Assembly: GCF_007830315.1 (NCBI RefSeq)
Contig: NZ_VLKJ01000008.1
Location: 108,830 to 172,829, forward strand
Direction: 5' to 3'
Source: Novosphingobium taihuense
Lineage (GTDB): Bacteria > Pseudomonadota > Alphaproteobacteria > Sphingomonadales > Sphingomonadaceae
DNA: 64,000 nucleotides
The notes beneath the pieces are model-generated. The model searched no databases. It was not told where the DNA came from and saw only the letters and a list, made by a program, of their open reading frames with translations. Positions within the stretch are counted from its first letter, which is position 1, and the number at the start of each line of letters is the position of its first letter. Positions 28,861 to 37,592 of the stretch are shown piece by piece. A program made the position numbers and the translations under genes.

Positions 28861-29475
28861 ATGAGCAGTGTGGTTGGGCCCGACGAGGACGATGATCTGG
28901 CCCGTGGCAAGCTTCCGGTGCCCGACGACGTGCAGGACGCCATCCGCACGCTGATCCGATGGTCCGGAGACGATCCCTCGCGCGAGGGCCTGCTCGACAC
29001 GCCCAAGCGCGTGGCGCGGGCGTGGAAGGAATATTGCCTCGGCTATGGCGAGGACCCGGCCAGCCATCTTGCGCGCCAGTTCGAGGAAGTGGGCGGCTAC
29101 GACGAGATCGTGCTGCTCAAGGACATTCCGTTCCAGAGCCACTGCGAGCATCACATGGCGCCGATCATCGGCAAGGCCGCGATCGCCTATCTGCCGCGGC
29201 ACAAGGTGGTGGGCATTTCCAAGCTGGCGCGAGTGCTTCATGCTTATGCCCGCCGCCTGCAGATCCAGGAGCGCCTTACCGCCGAAGTCGCTCAGTGCAT
29301 CTGGGACAATCTCAAGCCGCACGGCGTGGCGGTGGTGATTGAGGCGAGCCATGCCTGCATGACGGCGCGCGGCGTGCGCACGCCTGGGGTCGGCATGGTC
29401 ACGAGCCGGTTGATGGGCACGTTCCTCGAAGACAACCGCAGTCGCAAGGAAGTGCTCAGCCTGATGGGCTACTGA
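28861..29475 (+). CDS. folE: GTP cyclohydrolase I
   Basis: A 204-residue enzyme for the first step of tetrahydrofolate synthesis, converting GTP to dihydroneopterin triphosphate. The zinc-binding and catalytic segments are present: FQSHCEHHMAPIIGKA, VVGISKLARVLHAYARRLQ, QERLTAEVA, and the second zinc Cys in EASHACMTARGV. The N terminus is longer and acidic, which is normal. It lies 18 bases after the phospholipase D gene. Confidence 0.97.
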   Translation: MSSVVGPDEDDDLARGKLPVPDDVQDAIRTLIRWSGDDPSREGLLDTPKRVARAWKEYCLGYGEDPASHLARQFEEVGGYDEIVLLKDIPFQSHCEHHMAPIIGKAAIAYLPRHKVVGISKLARVLHAYARRLQIQERLTAEVAQCIWDNLKPHGVAVVIEASHACMTARGVRTPGVGMVTSRLMGTFLEDNRSRKEVLSLMGY

Positions 29476-29589
29476 ACGCGCGTTCCAGCAAAGAAACATT
29501 ACAGGTCAGCCGGTTGGTCGCACACAATTGCGGCTCTATCTTGTTGGCGTCACCGGAAAAAAGCCGGGACGCTTGCAGGAGACAGGAAC

Positions 29590-30039
29590 ATGAAGACGCT
29601 CGCTTATGCGGGTTTCGCCGCCGCGCTGGCCTTCAGCGCGCCCGCCGTGGCCATGGAACATACAACCGTCATCGAGCATCCGGCCGGACCGATCACCGCC
29701 GATTACGCAGGAGCAACGCGGGTCGAGATGAAGCAAGTCGGCACGGTCGCAGGAGCAGGACGGGCTTCCTCACTGCGCTGCCAGTGGTCCGTCTCGCTTT
29801 CGGTCGAGCGACAGGCACAGGTGGGCGCAAACCTGCAAGCAAAGCGCTCGATGCTGCGCAATGACGTGATCACCGGGGCGTCGCCGGGCTGGTGCTCGGA
29901 GCGCGGCAATGGCATCGACCGGGTGATCGAAGCGCGGCGTGACGACTTGCGCAGTGCAATGATGGCAATGGTGGCGCAGGATCGCGCAGTGATCCTCGTT
30001 GAAGCAGAAGGAGCCCACGCCAGGCAGCGCGCGGGCTGA
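29590..30039 (+). CDS. secreted protein of unknown function
   Basis: A 149-residue protein with an N-terminal Sec signal peptide (MKTLAYAGFAAALAFSAPAVA, likely cleaved after about residue 21). The mature part has two Cys (SLRCQWSV and SPGWCSERG) that could form a disulfide, and ends in an Arg/Glu-rich helical stretch. A good ribosome site (CAGGAGACAGGA) precedes the ATG. The next gene, an outer-membrane protein, starts 15 bases later, so both are probably periplasmic or outer-membrane partners (inference). Family not recognised. Confidence 0.75.
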   Translation: MKTLAYAGFAAALAFSAPAVAMEHTTVIEHPAGPITADYAGATRVEMKQVGTVAGAGRASSLRCQWSVSLSVERQAQVGANLQAKRSMLRNDVITGASPGWCSERGNGIDRVIEARRDDLRSAMMAMVAQDRAVILVEAEGAHARQRAG

Positions 30040-30053
30040 GGAGAAATGACATA

Positions 30054-30800
30054 ATGACCCGCACCCACGCGTCCATCTGGCTGACAACATTCGGCGTTTT
30101 CGCAATGGCGCAGGCGCCGGCAGCACAGGCTCAATCGGTGGATGTGGGGGTAGAGGCCACGACTGACGAAGTCCGGCGCGGGCTTAGCTGGAGCGACGGG
30201 GAAGTGTCCGCTTCGGCTGATGCCAGCGTCGGCTTTGCCGGGTTCGACGCGTCGGTCCGCGTGGCCGCGCTGCGCAAGTCCGACCGTCACGCCAATGCCG
30301 ATGTCGTTGGCGACCTGGCGATCGGCAAGGACTGGAACGCCGGCGCGATCACCCTGCGGACCGAGGCGATCGGGCACTTCTTTGGCGGCGCGGATATCGG
30401 CGCCGACTATGGCGAGTTGGGCCTTGGTGCGCGCTATTCCATCGGCCCGCTGCAGGTTCGCGCCGATGCCTTCTACGCGCCTAAGCAGGATGCCATTGGC
30501 GGCGACAACCTCTACTTGCGCGGCTCGGCCAATGCCGGGATTCCCGGCATTCCGATCAGCGTGTCAGCCTCGCTTGGCTATACCACCGGAGACACGCAGG
30601 ATTCCCGTTCGGCGCGGCTGCGCCCGGCGGGGGACTATGCCGACTGGAGGCTGGGGGTGGAGTACAACCAGTTCCCGTTCACGATCGGGCTGGACTATGC
30701 CGGGACCGACATCGACACTTCGGGGATCACGGTGTCGCCCTACGCCGATCTCAAGCATGCAGGGGACCGCGTGCTGGGCAGGGTTAGGCTTTCGTTCTGA
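30054..30800 (+). CDS. TorF-family putative porin (outer-membrane beta-barrel)
   Basis: A 248-residue protein with a signal peptide (cleavage likely after AQAQ, about residue 27). It has regularly alternating amphipathic beta strands, Gly and aromatic residues at strand ends, and a C-terminal strand ending in Phe (VLGRVRLSF), as expected for BamA-recognised barrels. The start SVDVGVEATTDEVRRGLSWS is a hallmark of the Gcw_chp/TorF group. The ATG follows GAGGAGA. The gene ends before a strong terminator. Substrate is unknown. Confidence 0.85.
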   Translation: MTRTHASIWLTTFGVFAMAQAPAAQAQSVDVGVEATTDEVRRGLSWSDGEVSASADASVGFAGFDASVRVAALRKSDRHANADVVGDLAIGKDWNAGAITLRTEAIGHFFGGADIGADYGELGLGARYSIGPLQVRADAFYAPKQDAIGGDNLYLRGSANAGIPGIPISVSASLGYTTGDTQDSRSARLRPAGDYADWRLGVEYNQFPFTIGLDYAGTDIDTSGITVSPYADLKHAGDRVLGRVRLSF

Positions 30801-30812
30801 GCGCACCATGAA

Positions 30813-30838
30813 AAAGGCCCCCGTTTCCGGGGGCCTTT
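30813..30838. terminator. bidirectional terminator between the porin and peroxiredoxin genes
   Basis: AAAGGCCCCC pairs with GGGGGCCTTT around GTTTCC. A-rich sequence precedes and T-rich sequence follows, so it can stop both convergent genes. Confidence 0.9.
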
Positions 30839-30859
30839 CATTTGGTCCGAGACTGGCGA

Positions 30860-31339
30860 TCAGATGTTCTCGATCATGTGCTCGGCAGAGCTGACCTTGA
30901 AGTCGCCCGGGGCTTCGACGAACAGCTGCTCGACGACGCCATCGTTGACGACCATCGAGAAGCGCTGGCCGCGCTTGCCGAGGCCAAAGCCCGAACCGTC
31001 CATGGTCAGGCCAAGTGCTTCGGCGAGATCACCATTGCCGTCGGCCAGCATGGTGACGTCCGACGAACCCGAGGCAGCGCCCCAGGCCTTCATCACGAAG
31101 GGGTCGTTGACAGCGGTGCAGGCGATTTCGTCGATGCCCTTTGCCTTGAGGTCGGCGGCCTTCTCGACATAGCCCGGAAGGTGCTTGGCAGAGCAGGTGG
31201 GGGTGAAGGCACCGGGAACGGAGAAGAGGGCAACGCGCTTGCCCTTGAAGTAATCCGACGACTGTACGGCTTCGGGACCTTCGGCGGTCGCCTTGACGAT
31301 CTTGACGTCAGGCAGCTTGTCTCCAACAGCGATTGTCAT
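30860..31339 (-). CDS. peroxiredoxin (Prx5/type II family)
   Basis: A 159-residue thiol peroxidase. The peroxidatic Cys is in PGAFTPTCSAKHLPGY. The Prx5-type continuation includes ACTAVNDPFVMKAWG and FSMVVNDGVVEQLFVE. It reduces hydrogen peroxide and organic peroxides with glutathione/glutaredoxin or thioredoxin; grxC and trxA both occur in this window. The ATG at 31339 is preferred because AAAGGA lies at a suitable distance; an in-frame ATG six bases earlier is too close to it. Confidence 0.94.
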   Translation of the reverse strand: MTIAVGDKLPDVKIVKATAEGPEAVQSSDYFKGKRVALFSVPGAFTPTCSAKHLPGYVEKAADLKAKGIDEIACTAVNDPFVMKAWGAASGSSDVTMLADGNGDLAEALGLTMDGSGFGLGKRGQRFSMVVNDGVVEQLFVEAPGDFKVSSAEHMIENI

Positions 31340-31454
31340 CCCCATATTCCTTTCGTTGCGCCGGGCGAGGGAGCCCGGACGAGTATGGCGCTCCGGATAT
31401 AAGAGGCGGTTCGCGCTCTGCAACCGGGCTAACGCGCAGTGTCACGTATTAGCG

Positions 31455-31474
31455 ATATAAAGAACTCTTTATAT
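31455..31474. promoter_or_regulatory. perfect palindromic operator in front of ahcY
   Basis: ATATAAAGA, AC, TCTTTATAT: perfect 9-base arms in otherwise GC-rich sequence, 97 bases before the ahcY start. ArsR-family SahR regulators of the methionine cycle are known to act on ahcY in Proteobacteria, and this could be such a site; I could not compare it with a motif library. A smaller GCGGCC-AGAA-GGCCGC hairpin follows at 31525-31540. Confidence 0.55.
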
Positions 31475-31570
31475 TAAGTTTGCAGGCTGTGGCCGGTCAC
31501 GCTATGGGCTGGCCAGAGGCGTCGGCGGCCAGAAGGCCGCTCTGCGCATGATTTTTCAGGAGACTGCTTC

Positions 31571-32980
31571 GTGGCCAGCGTGCTTGACGCCAAGAACGAC
31601 TATGTGATCGCCGACATCGGCCTTGCCGACTTTGGCCGCGCCGAAATCCGCATCGCCGAGACCGAAATGCCCGGCCTGATGGCTCTGCGCGAAGAATTCG
31701 GCGCCGCTCAGCCGCTCAAGGGCGCGCGCATCACCGGCTCGCTGCACATGACGATCCAGACCGCGGTGCTGATCGAGACGCTCGTTGCCCTTGGTGCCGA
31801 AGTCCGCTGGGCCACCTGCAACATCTTCTCGACGCAGGACCATGCCGCTGCCGCCATCGCTGCGGCCGGCATCCCGGTCTTCGCGATCAAGGGTGAGAGC
31901 CTCGCCGAATACTGGGACTACGTTGGCTCGATCTTTGACTGGGGTGACGACATCACCGCCAACATGATCCTCGACGATGGCGGCGACGCCACGATGTTCG
32001 CACTGTGGGGCGCGCGCGTCGAAGCTGGCGAGAAGCTGTTTGAGCCTTCGAACGCCGAAGAAATCGAGTTCGTCCGCGCGCTCACCGCCTTTCTCAAGAA
32101 GAAGCCGGGCTACCTCACGCAGTCGGTCCGCAACATCAAGGGTGTCTCGGAAGAGACGACCACGGGCGTTCACCGCCTTTACCAGATCGCCAAGGACGGC
32201 AAGCTGCCTTTCCCGGCGATCAACGTGAACGACAGCGTCACCAAGTCGAAGTTCGACAATCTCTATGGCTGCAAGGAATCGCTGGTCGACGCGATCCGTC
32301 GCGCCACCGACGTCATGCTTGCCGGCAAGGTTGCCTGCGTGGCTGGCTTCGGCGACGTCGGCAAGGGGTCGGCCGCATCGCTGCGTCAGGGCGGCGCACG
32401 CGTCATGGTCACCGAAGTCGATCCGATCTGCGCTCTGCAGGCGGCGATGGAGGGCTATGAAGTCGTCACCATGGAAGAAGCGGTCAAGCGCTGCGACATC
32501 TTCGTGACCGCCACCGGCAACGAAGACGTGATCACGGCCGAGCACATGAAGGCGATGAAGCCGATGAGCATCGTCTGCAACATCGGCCACTTCGACAGCG
32601 AGATACAGATCTCGGCGCTCGACAACTACAAGTGGACCGAAGTGAAGCCGGGCACCGACCTCGTCGAATTCCCTGACGGCAAGCAGATCATCGTGCTGGC
32701 CAAGGGGCGCCTGGTGAACCTGGGCTGCGCCACCGGCCACCCGAGCTTCGTGATGAGCGCCAGCTTTACCAACCAGACGCTCGCGCAGATCGAACTGTTC
32801 ACCAAGAACGAGAACTACAAGAACGACGTCTATGTGCTGCCCAAGCACCTCGACGAAAAGGTGGCTGCGCTCCATCTCGAAAAGCTGGGCGTGCAGCTGA
32901 CCAAGCTGAGCAAGAAGCAGGCCGATTACATCGGTGTGCCGGAAGCCGGGCCGTTCAAGCCGGATCACTATCGCTACTGA
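31571..32980 (+). CDS. ahcY: adenosylhomocysteinase
   Basis: A 469-residue NAD-dependent enzyme that splits S-adenosylhomocysteine to adenosine and homocysteine, recycling the product of methyl transfer. The sequence carries [30 protein letters not shown], the NAD-binding [18 protein letters not shown], and the C-terminal KPDHYRY end. It has the roughly 40-residue insertion normal for bacterial enzymes. The start is a GTG after CAGGAGA. Control by the palindrome at 31455 is likely. Confidence 0.98.
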   Translation: MASVLDAKNDYVIADIGLADFGRAEIRIAETEMPGLMALREEFGAAQPLKGARITGSLHMTIQTAVLIETLVALGAEVRWATCNIFSTQDHAAAAIAAAGIPVFAIKGESLAEYWDYVGSIFDWGDDITANMILDDGGDATMFALWGARVEAGEKLFEPSNAEEIEFVRALTAFLKKKPGYLTQSVRNIKGVSEETTTGVHRLYQIAKDGKLPFPAINVNDSVTKSKFDNLYGCKESLVDAIRRATDVMLAGKVACVAGFGDVGKGSAASLRQGGARVMVTEVDPICALQAAMEGYEVVTMEEAVKRCDIFVTATGNEDVITAEHMKAMKPMSIVCNIGHFDSEIQISALDNYKWTEVKPGTDLVEFPDGKQIIVLAKGRLVNLGCATGHPSFVMSASFTNQTLAQIELFTKNENYKNDVYVLPKHLDEKVAALHLEKLGVQLTKLSKKQADYIGVPEAGPFKPDHYRY

Positions 32981-33006
32981 TCTCGCATCGGATGCTCGAA
33001 CAACAG

Positions 33007-33036
33007 AAGGGCGGCGTGGGAAACCATGCCGCCCTT
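33007..33036 (+). terminator. terminator after ahcY
   Basis: AAGGGCGGC and GCCGCCCTT, extended by GTGG/CCAT around a GAAA loop, followed by TGTC. Located 27 bases after the ahcY stop. Confidence 0.75.
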
Positions 33037-33103
33037 TGTCTATCGGGGGCCAAAGCAAATCCCCGCATTGTAATTCGTCGGGCCACGCCGTAGCGAAAGC
33101 AAG

Positions 33104-35452
33104 ATGCCGCTGCTCAACCAGACAGTGCTGGTGCTGATCGGACTGCTGCTCGCCACATGGACGGCGGGCGCGGGATGGTTCGTGCTGGAGGCGCGCCGCC
33201 GCGCGCGCAAGGGCGAAGCGGTGCAGCGCCAGGCGCGCAGGCTGGCGCGGATGGTCGACGAATCTCCAGCGCTGCCGCTGCTGGTCAGGGCCGACGGCAG
33301 GATTGAGGGGCCGGCACGGCTGGCAGGCTGGCTCGGCTTCGATGCGATGCCGGGCTATCTTTCCGAGCTCGATGGCGACGGATGTGGACTAGACGAGATC
33401 CAGCTTTCGCACCTCAGCGACGCAGTCCGCCGCGCGCAGAAGACCGGTGCTGCGTTTCGTCTGGCGCTCACCCCCAAGGGCGGTCAGCGCAGCCTTGCCG
33501 CGCACGGGCATCTGGCCGATCCGCAGGTTTCTCCCGGAGGGGCGGCGCTGGTGTGGTTCTTCGACTTTTCGGAAAGTCAGGAAGAACTGGTGCGCCTGCG
33601 TGCCGATACTGCTGCGGCGCAGGCTGATTTTGCTGGGCTTTCGGGGCTGATCGAGGCGGCACCGCTGCCGATGTGGTTCCGCGGGCCGGACTTGCGCCTG
33701 CGGCTCGTCAACAGCGCCTACGTCAAGGCGGTGGGGGCAGCCAATGCCGAGACGGTGATCGCACAGGGCATCGAGCTGATCGAGCCGATAAACGGCCTGA
33801 CTGCTGCACAGGTGGCGCGGCAGGCACAGTCGCGCCGGGTGCCGGTAGAGCGGTCGCTTCTCGCCACCATCCGCGGTCAGCGTCGCGCCTTGCGGGTGAC
33901 CGATCTCCCGCTGGGCGAGGATGGCATTGCCGGTTACGCGGTCGACATCGAGGAAATGGAAGAGCTGATCCGCCAGTTCCGCCGCTTCCGCGAAGCGCAG
34001 CGCGAGATGCTCGACACGCTTTCGGCGGGCATTGCGCAGTTCGACGACAAGCGGAACCTCGTCTTCGCCAACCAGCCGTTCCTGCGCATCTTCGGCGTTC
34101 CCAAGGCCTGGGTGGTTGATACCCCGCCGTTCGACCGCGTGCTTGACCGGATGCGCGATGCCGGGCGCTTGCCCGAAGTGCGCGACTTTCCGGAATGGCG
34201 GCGCGAGCGACAGGCCTGGTTCCTGGCGCGCGAGCCGATCGAGGAATCATGGCACCTTTCGGGCGGCACGCATCTGCGCGTCGTCGGGCAGCCGATGCCC
34301 GATGGCGGGCTGCTGATGATCTTCGAGGATCGCACCGAGCAGCTTCAGCTTTCCGCCACGCGTGACACGCTGCTGCGCACGCGCACGGCCACGTTCGACA
34401 ACCTGTTCGAATCGCTCGCCGTCTTCGCGCCCGATGGCAAGCTGCAGCTGTGGAACCGCAGGTTCGCGGCGGATTGGGGACTCGACGAGGCGTTCCTGAC
34501 CACGCACCCGCGCGTCGATGTCCTGCTCAACAAGGTCGCGGCACAGCTCAAGCGGCCTGCGCAGGTCGGCACGATTGCTCAGGTGATCCAGGCCGCCACG
34601 CTCGAGCGCAAGCAGCGCAGCGGCAGACTTGCACTGGCCGATGGACGTCATCTTGCGCTCGCCGGGGTGCCGCTGCCGGATGGCAACGGCATGCTCACGG
34701 TGCTCGACATCACCGACAGCCAGAAGGCCGAAGCCGCCTTGCGCGAACGCAATGCTGCCTTGGTCGAGGCGGATGCGGTCAAGACCCGCTTCATCGCCAA
34801 CATGAGCTACGAGTTCCGCACGCCGCTGACCTCGATCGGCGGGTTTGCCGAACTGCTGCAATCGGGCATCGCGGGCGAACTGACCGCGCAGCAGGACGAA
34901 TATGTCGCCGCGATTCTTTCCTCGGTCGAACGGCTTGGCCAGCAGATCGAGAACGTGCTCGACCTGTCGCAAAGCGAAGCGGGCACCTTGCCGCTGGCGC
35001 ACGAGCCGGTCGAGATGTTCCCGCTGCTGACCGAAGTGGTCAACGAGCGCGCCGACAAGATCGCTGCGGCCGGACTGACGCTCGACCTGCGGGGTGATCG
35101 TTCCGCCGGGATCGTGACTGGCGATGCGCGGCGCTTACGCCGGGCTTTCGGCCAGCTGATCGACAACGCCATTGCCGCCACCCCCGAAGGCGGTCGCATT
35201 CTTGTGGAAACAGTGCGCAAGAAGGGCGGGGAACTGCAGGTCGTCGTGTCCGACAACGGGCGCGGCATGGAGCCTGCAGTGCTTGCCCGGGCGCTTGAAG
35301 GCCTGAGGATCGGGGCCGATGGCAAGGCCATCGAGCGGCGGCAGGGCCTCGGCCTTCCGCTGGTACGCCAGTTGGTCGAGGCGCATGGCGGGACGCTGGA
35401 ACTGATGTCCGAGCCAGGACTGGGCACGAGCGCCATCGTGATGCTGCCATGA
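33104..35452 (+). CDS. divL: DivL-type PAS histidine-kinase-like cell-cycle protein (Tyr in place of His)
   Basis: A 782-residue membrane-anchored protein. One N-terminal helix (about 5-25) is followed by a basic stretch. A long PAS-containing region comes next (about 190-300, 310-420 and 425-545), then a HisKA-type dimerisation helix and HATPase_c. The acceptor box reads NMSYEFRTPLTSIGGFAELL, so Tyr569 replaces the His, the defining feature of Caulobacter DivL. DivL binds CckA and DivK and sets CtrA activity. The G1 box is DNGRGMEP and the G2 region is RQGLGLPLVRQL. The neighbours tsaE, amgK and murU follow with overlaps, as around divL in other alphaproteobacteria. The stop overlaps the tsaE start. 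Confidence 0.9.
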   Translation: MPLLNQTVLVLIGLLLATWTAGAGWFVLEARRRARKGEAVQRQARRLARMVDESPALPLLVRADGRIEGPARLAGWLGFDAMPGYLSELDGDGCGLDEIQLSHLSDAVRRAQKTGAAFRLALTPKGGQRSLAAHGHLADPQVSPGGAALVWFFDFSESQEELVRLRADTAAAQADFAGLSGLIEAAPLPMWFRGPDLRLRLVNSAYVKAVGAANAETVIAQGIELIEPINGLTAAQVARQAQSRRVPVERSLLATIRGQRRALRVTDLPLGEDGIAGYAVDIEEMEELIRQFRRFREAQREMLDTLSAGIAQFDDKRNLVFANQPFLRIFGVPKAWVVDTPPFDRVLDRMRDAGRLPEVRDFPEWRRERQAWFLAREPIEESWHLSGGTHLRVVGQPMPDGGLLMIFEDRTEQLQLSATRDTLLRTRTATFDNLFESLAVFAPDGKLQLWNRRFAADWGLDEAFLTTHPRVDVLLNKVAAQLKRPAQVGTIAQVIQAATLERKQRSGRLALADGRHLALAGVPLPDGNGMLTVLDITDSQKAEAALRERNAALVEADAVKTRFIANMSYEFRTPLTSIGGFAELLQSGIAGELTAQQDEYVAAILSSVERLGQQIENVLDLSQSEAGTLPLAHEPVEMFPLLTEVVNERADKIAAAGLTLDLRGDRSAGIVTGDARRLRRAFGQLIDNAIAATPEGGRILVETVRKKGGELQVVVSDNGRGMEPAVLARALEGLRIGADGKAIERRQGLGLPLVRQLVEAHGGTLELMSEPGLGTSAIVMLP

Positions 35453-35898
35453 TCGTCGACTTGCCCGACTTTGCCGCTTCTGAAGCGCTTGCCCGGCGCA
35501 TCGCGGCAGACTTGTGCGCTGGTGACGTGGTCGCGCTGTCTGGCGGCTTGGGCGCTGGCAAGACGACGCTCGCGCGCGGGATCATCGCGGCATTGGGGCA
35601 CGAAGGCGAGGTGCCAAGCCCGAGCTTTGCGATCATCGAGCTCTACGATCCTCCCGCCGTGCGCCTGCCGCTGGTCCATGCCGATTTCTACCGACTGGAG
35701 GACCCGTCCGAGGCGGACGAGATCGGGCTGGACGACTATCGCGAGGGTGCGGTGCTGCTTGCGGAATGGCCGGACCACGCTGGCGGTTTCGCGCATGAGC
35801 CCGGCTGCCTCTCGATCCTGCTGGAATCCACGGAAAATGGCAGGCGGGCCATTGTAACGCCCGGTCGCGATTGGCTAGAGCGGGGGGCATGGACCTGA
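35449..35898 (+). CDS. tsaE: tRNA threonylcarbamoyladenosine ATPase TsaE
   Basis: A 149-residue P-loop protein that works with TsaB and TsaD to make t6A at position 37 of ANN-decoding tRNAs. Walker A is GGLGAGKTTLARGI. The PSPSFAIIELYDPP segment and HADFYRLEDPSEADEIGLDDY are family hallmarks. The ATG overlaps the divL stop, and its 3' end overlaps the next gene by 10 bases. Confidence 0.96.
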   Translation: MIVDLPDFAASEALARRIAADLCAGDVVALSGGLGAGKTTLARGIIAALGHEGEVPSPSFAIIELYDPPAVRLPLVHADFYRLEDPSEADEIGLDDYREGAVLLAEWPDHAGGFAHEPGCLSILLESTENGRRAIVTPGRDWLERGAWT

Positions 35899-36872
35899 CC
35901 ATTCCTCCGGGCGTCGAAACCTTCCTGAACACAGCAGGCTGGGTCGGCGCGACGATCGAGCCCTTGCCGGGGGACGCATCGTTCCGCCGCTACTTCCGCA
36001 TCCGCCGTTCGAGCGGCAACGCCATGCTGATGCATGCCCCGCCGCCGACAGAGGACCCTGAGCCGTTCCTGCGCGCGGCCAAGTGGCTCGACGCCAATGG
36101 CATGCGCGCGCCGCACATCTATGCTGAGGACATGGAGCAAGGCTTCGTCCTGCTTGAGGACTTCGGCGAAGTGCGCATGCGCGAATACCTCGATGCCTGG
36201 CCGCAGGACGAGGAGGAGGTTTACCGCCACGCCATCGATGCCCTGCTGCAACTACGCAAGCTGCCGCCGGGGCCATTCACCGGCTATACGCTGGCCGAGT
36301 ACCAGCGTGAGGCAAAGCTGTTCATCGACTGGTACATTCCGAACCGCTCGCTCTATGTCGACGGGCGGGCCTGGACCTCGGCCTGGGAAGAGGTGATGAC
36401 CCAGCTTCTGCCGCGCCAGCGCCCGGGCGTGACAGTATTGCGCGACTATCACGCCGAGAACGTGATGCTGCTGAATGGTCTCGACAAGCAGGGTCTGCTG
36501 GATTTTCAGGACGCGCTGGCCGGCCACCCAGCCTACGATCTCGTCTCGCTGCTGCAGGACGCACGGCGCGACGTCTCGCCCGAGCTCGAGGCGCGGATGC
36601 TGGAGTATTACCTTGAGCAATCGGGCGAGGGCGAGGAGTTCCTTGCCGACTACGCCCGCCTCGGCGCGCAGCGCAACGCCAAGATCGTCGGCATTTTCGT
36701 GCGGCTTTGGAAGCGTGATGGCAAGCCGCGCTACCTCGATTACATCCCCCGCGTCTGGGCGCTGCTGGAACGCGATCTGGCCCATCCGGCGCTGGCACCG
36801 GTGGCGGAATGGTTTGATGCGAACATCCCGGCAGAGCTACGCGCTGCCGGTGGAGGCACGTTCGAGGCATGA
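35889..36872 (+). CDS. amgK: aminoglycoside-phosphotransferase-family sugar kinase (AmgK-like)
   Basis: A 327-residue kinase with the catalytic-loop pattern LRDYHAENVMLL and metal-binding DFQDALAGHPAYDLVSLLQDARRDV. With the downstream nucleotidyltransferase it matches AmgK-MurU, which phosphorylates anomeric N-acetylmuramate and makes UDP-MurNAc directly, a peptidoglycan-recycling route that bypasses fosfomycin-sensitive MurA. The ATG at 35889 after a G-rich ribosome site is preferred over an upstream TTG. It overlaps both neighbours. Substrate assignment rests mostly on the gene pair. Confidence 0.88.
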   Translation: MDLTIPPGVETFLNTAGWVGATIEPLPGDASFRRYFRIRRSSGNAMLMHAPPPTEDPEPFLRAAKWLDANGMRAPHIYAEDMEQGFVLLEDFGEVRMREYLDAWPQDEEEVYRHAIDALLQLRKLPPGPFTGYTLAEYQREAKLFIDWYIPNRSLYVDGRAWTSAWEEVMTQLLPRQRPGVTVLRDYHAENVMLLNGLDKQGLLDFQDALAGHPAYDLVSLLQDARRDVSPELEARMLEYYLEQSGEGEEFLADYARLGAQRNAKIVGIFVRLWKRDGKPRYLDYIPRVWALLERDLAHPALAPVAEWFDANIPAELRAAGGGTFEA

Positions 36873-37591
36873 GCAAACCGCTTGCAAGTGATGTGGCCAT
36901 GGTGCTCTCGGCTGGGCTCGGCAAGCGCATGCGCCCGCTGACGGCCTCGCGCCCGAAGCCGCTGGTGCAGGTGGCCGGAAAACCGCTGATCGATCACGCG
37001 CTCGACAAGCTGGATGAGGCAGGCGTGGCGCGGGCAGTGGTCAACGTCCACTATCTGGCCGATGCGATGGAGGCCTACCTCGCGCGGCGTACCTCGCCGG
37101 AGATCAGCATCTCGGACGAGCGCGAGCAGCTGCTGGAAACGGGCGGCGGCATGGTGAAGGCAGCGCCGCTGCTTGGCACCGATCCGTTCTTCTGCCTGAA
37201 CTCCGATAACATCTGGCTCGATGGGCCGCGCAATGTCTTTGCGCATCTTTCGGATCATTGGGATGCGGAAAAGATGGACGCGCTGCTGCTGCTGGTGCCG
37301 CATGCGCGCGCGTTCAACTATCGCGGCAAGGGCGATTTCCACATGGACGCGATGGGCAGGATCTCGCGCCGACGGACCGGCCGCGTCGCGCCGTTCATAT
37401 ATAGCGGCATCCAGATCGTCTCGCACCGCCTGCTGCGCGATGCGCCGGAAGGGCCGTTTGGCACGATGACGCTGTGGCAGCGCGCGATGGACGAGGGGCG
37501 GCTCTATGGCCTCTCGCACCACGGCCTGTGGTACGAAGTGGGCGAGCCGCAGATGATCGCCCCGACCGAGGCCGCGCTCAAGCGCGACTGA
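36869..37591 (+). CDS. murU: nucleotidyltransferase family protein (MurU-like)
   Basis: A 240-residue NDP-sugar pyrophosphorylase. The nucleotide-binding signature LSAGLGKRMRPLTASRPKPLV is at the N terminus, and the metal-binding region is CLNSDNIWLDG. Paired with the AmgK-like kinase it probably converts MurNAc-1-phosphate to UDP-MurNAc. The start overlaps the kinase stop as ATGA. A mannose-1-phosphate or glucose-1-phosphate transferase role is less likely given the partner. Confidence 0.88.
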   Translation: MSKPLASDVAMVLSAGLGKRMRPLTASRPKPLVQVAGKPLIDHALDKLDEAGVARAVVNVHYLADAMEAYLARRTSPEISISDEREQLLETGGGMVKAAPLLGTDPFFCLNSDNIWLDGPRNVFAHLSDHWDAEKMDALLLLVPHARAFNYRGKGDFHMDAMGRISRRRTGRVAPFIYSGIQIVSHRLLRDAPEGPFGTMTLWQRAMDEGRLYGLSHHGLWYEVGEPQMIAPTEAALKRD

Positions 37592-37592
37592 C

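Noticed and set aside
31475..31570. SAH or SAM riboswitch in the ahcY leader
   Set aside because: Hairpins are present, but I could not match the conserved core of a known riboswitch class; the palindromic operator is the stronger signal.
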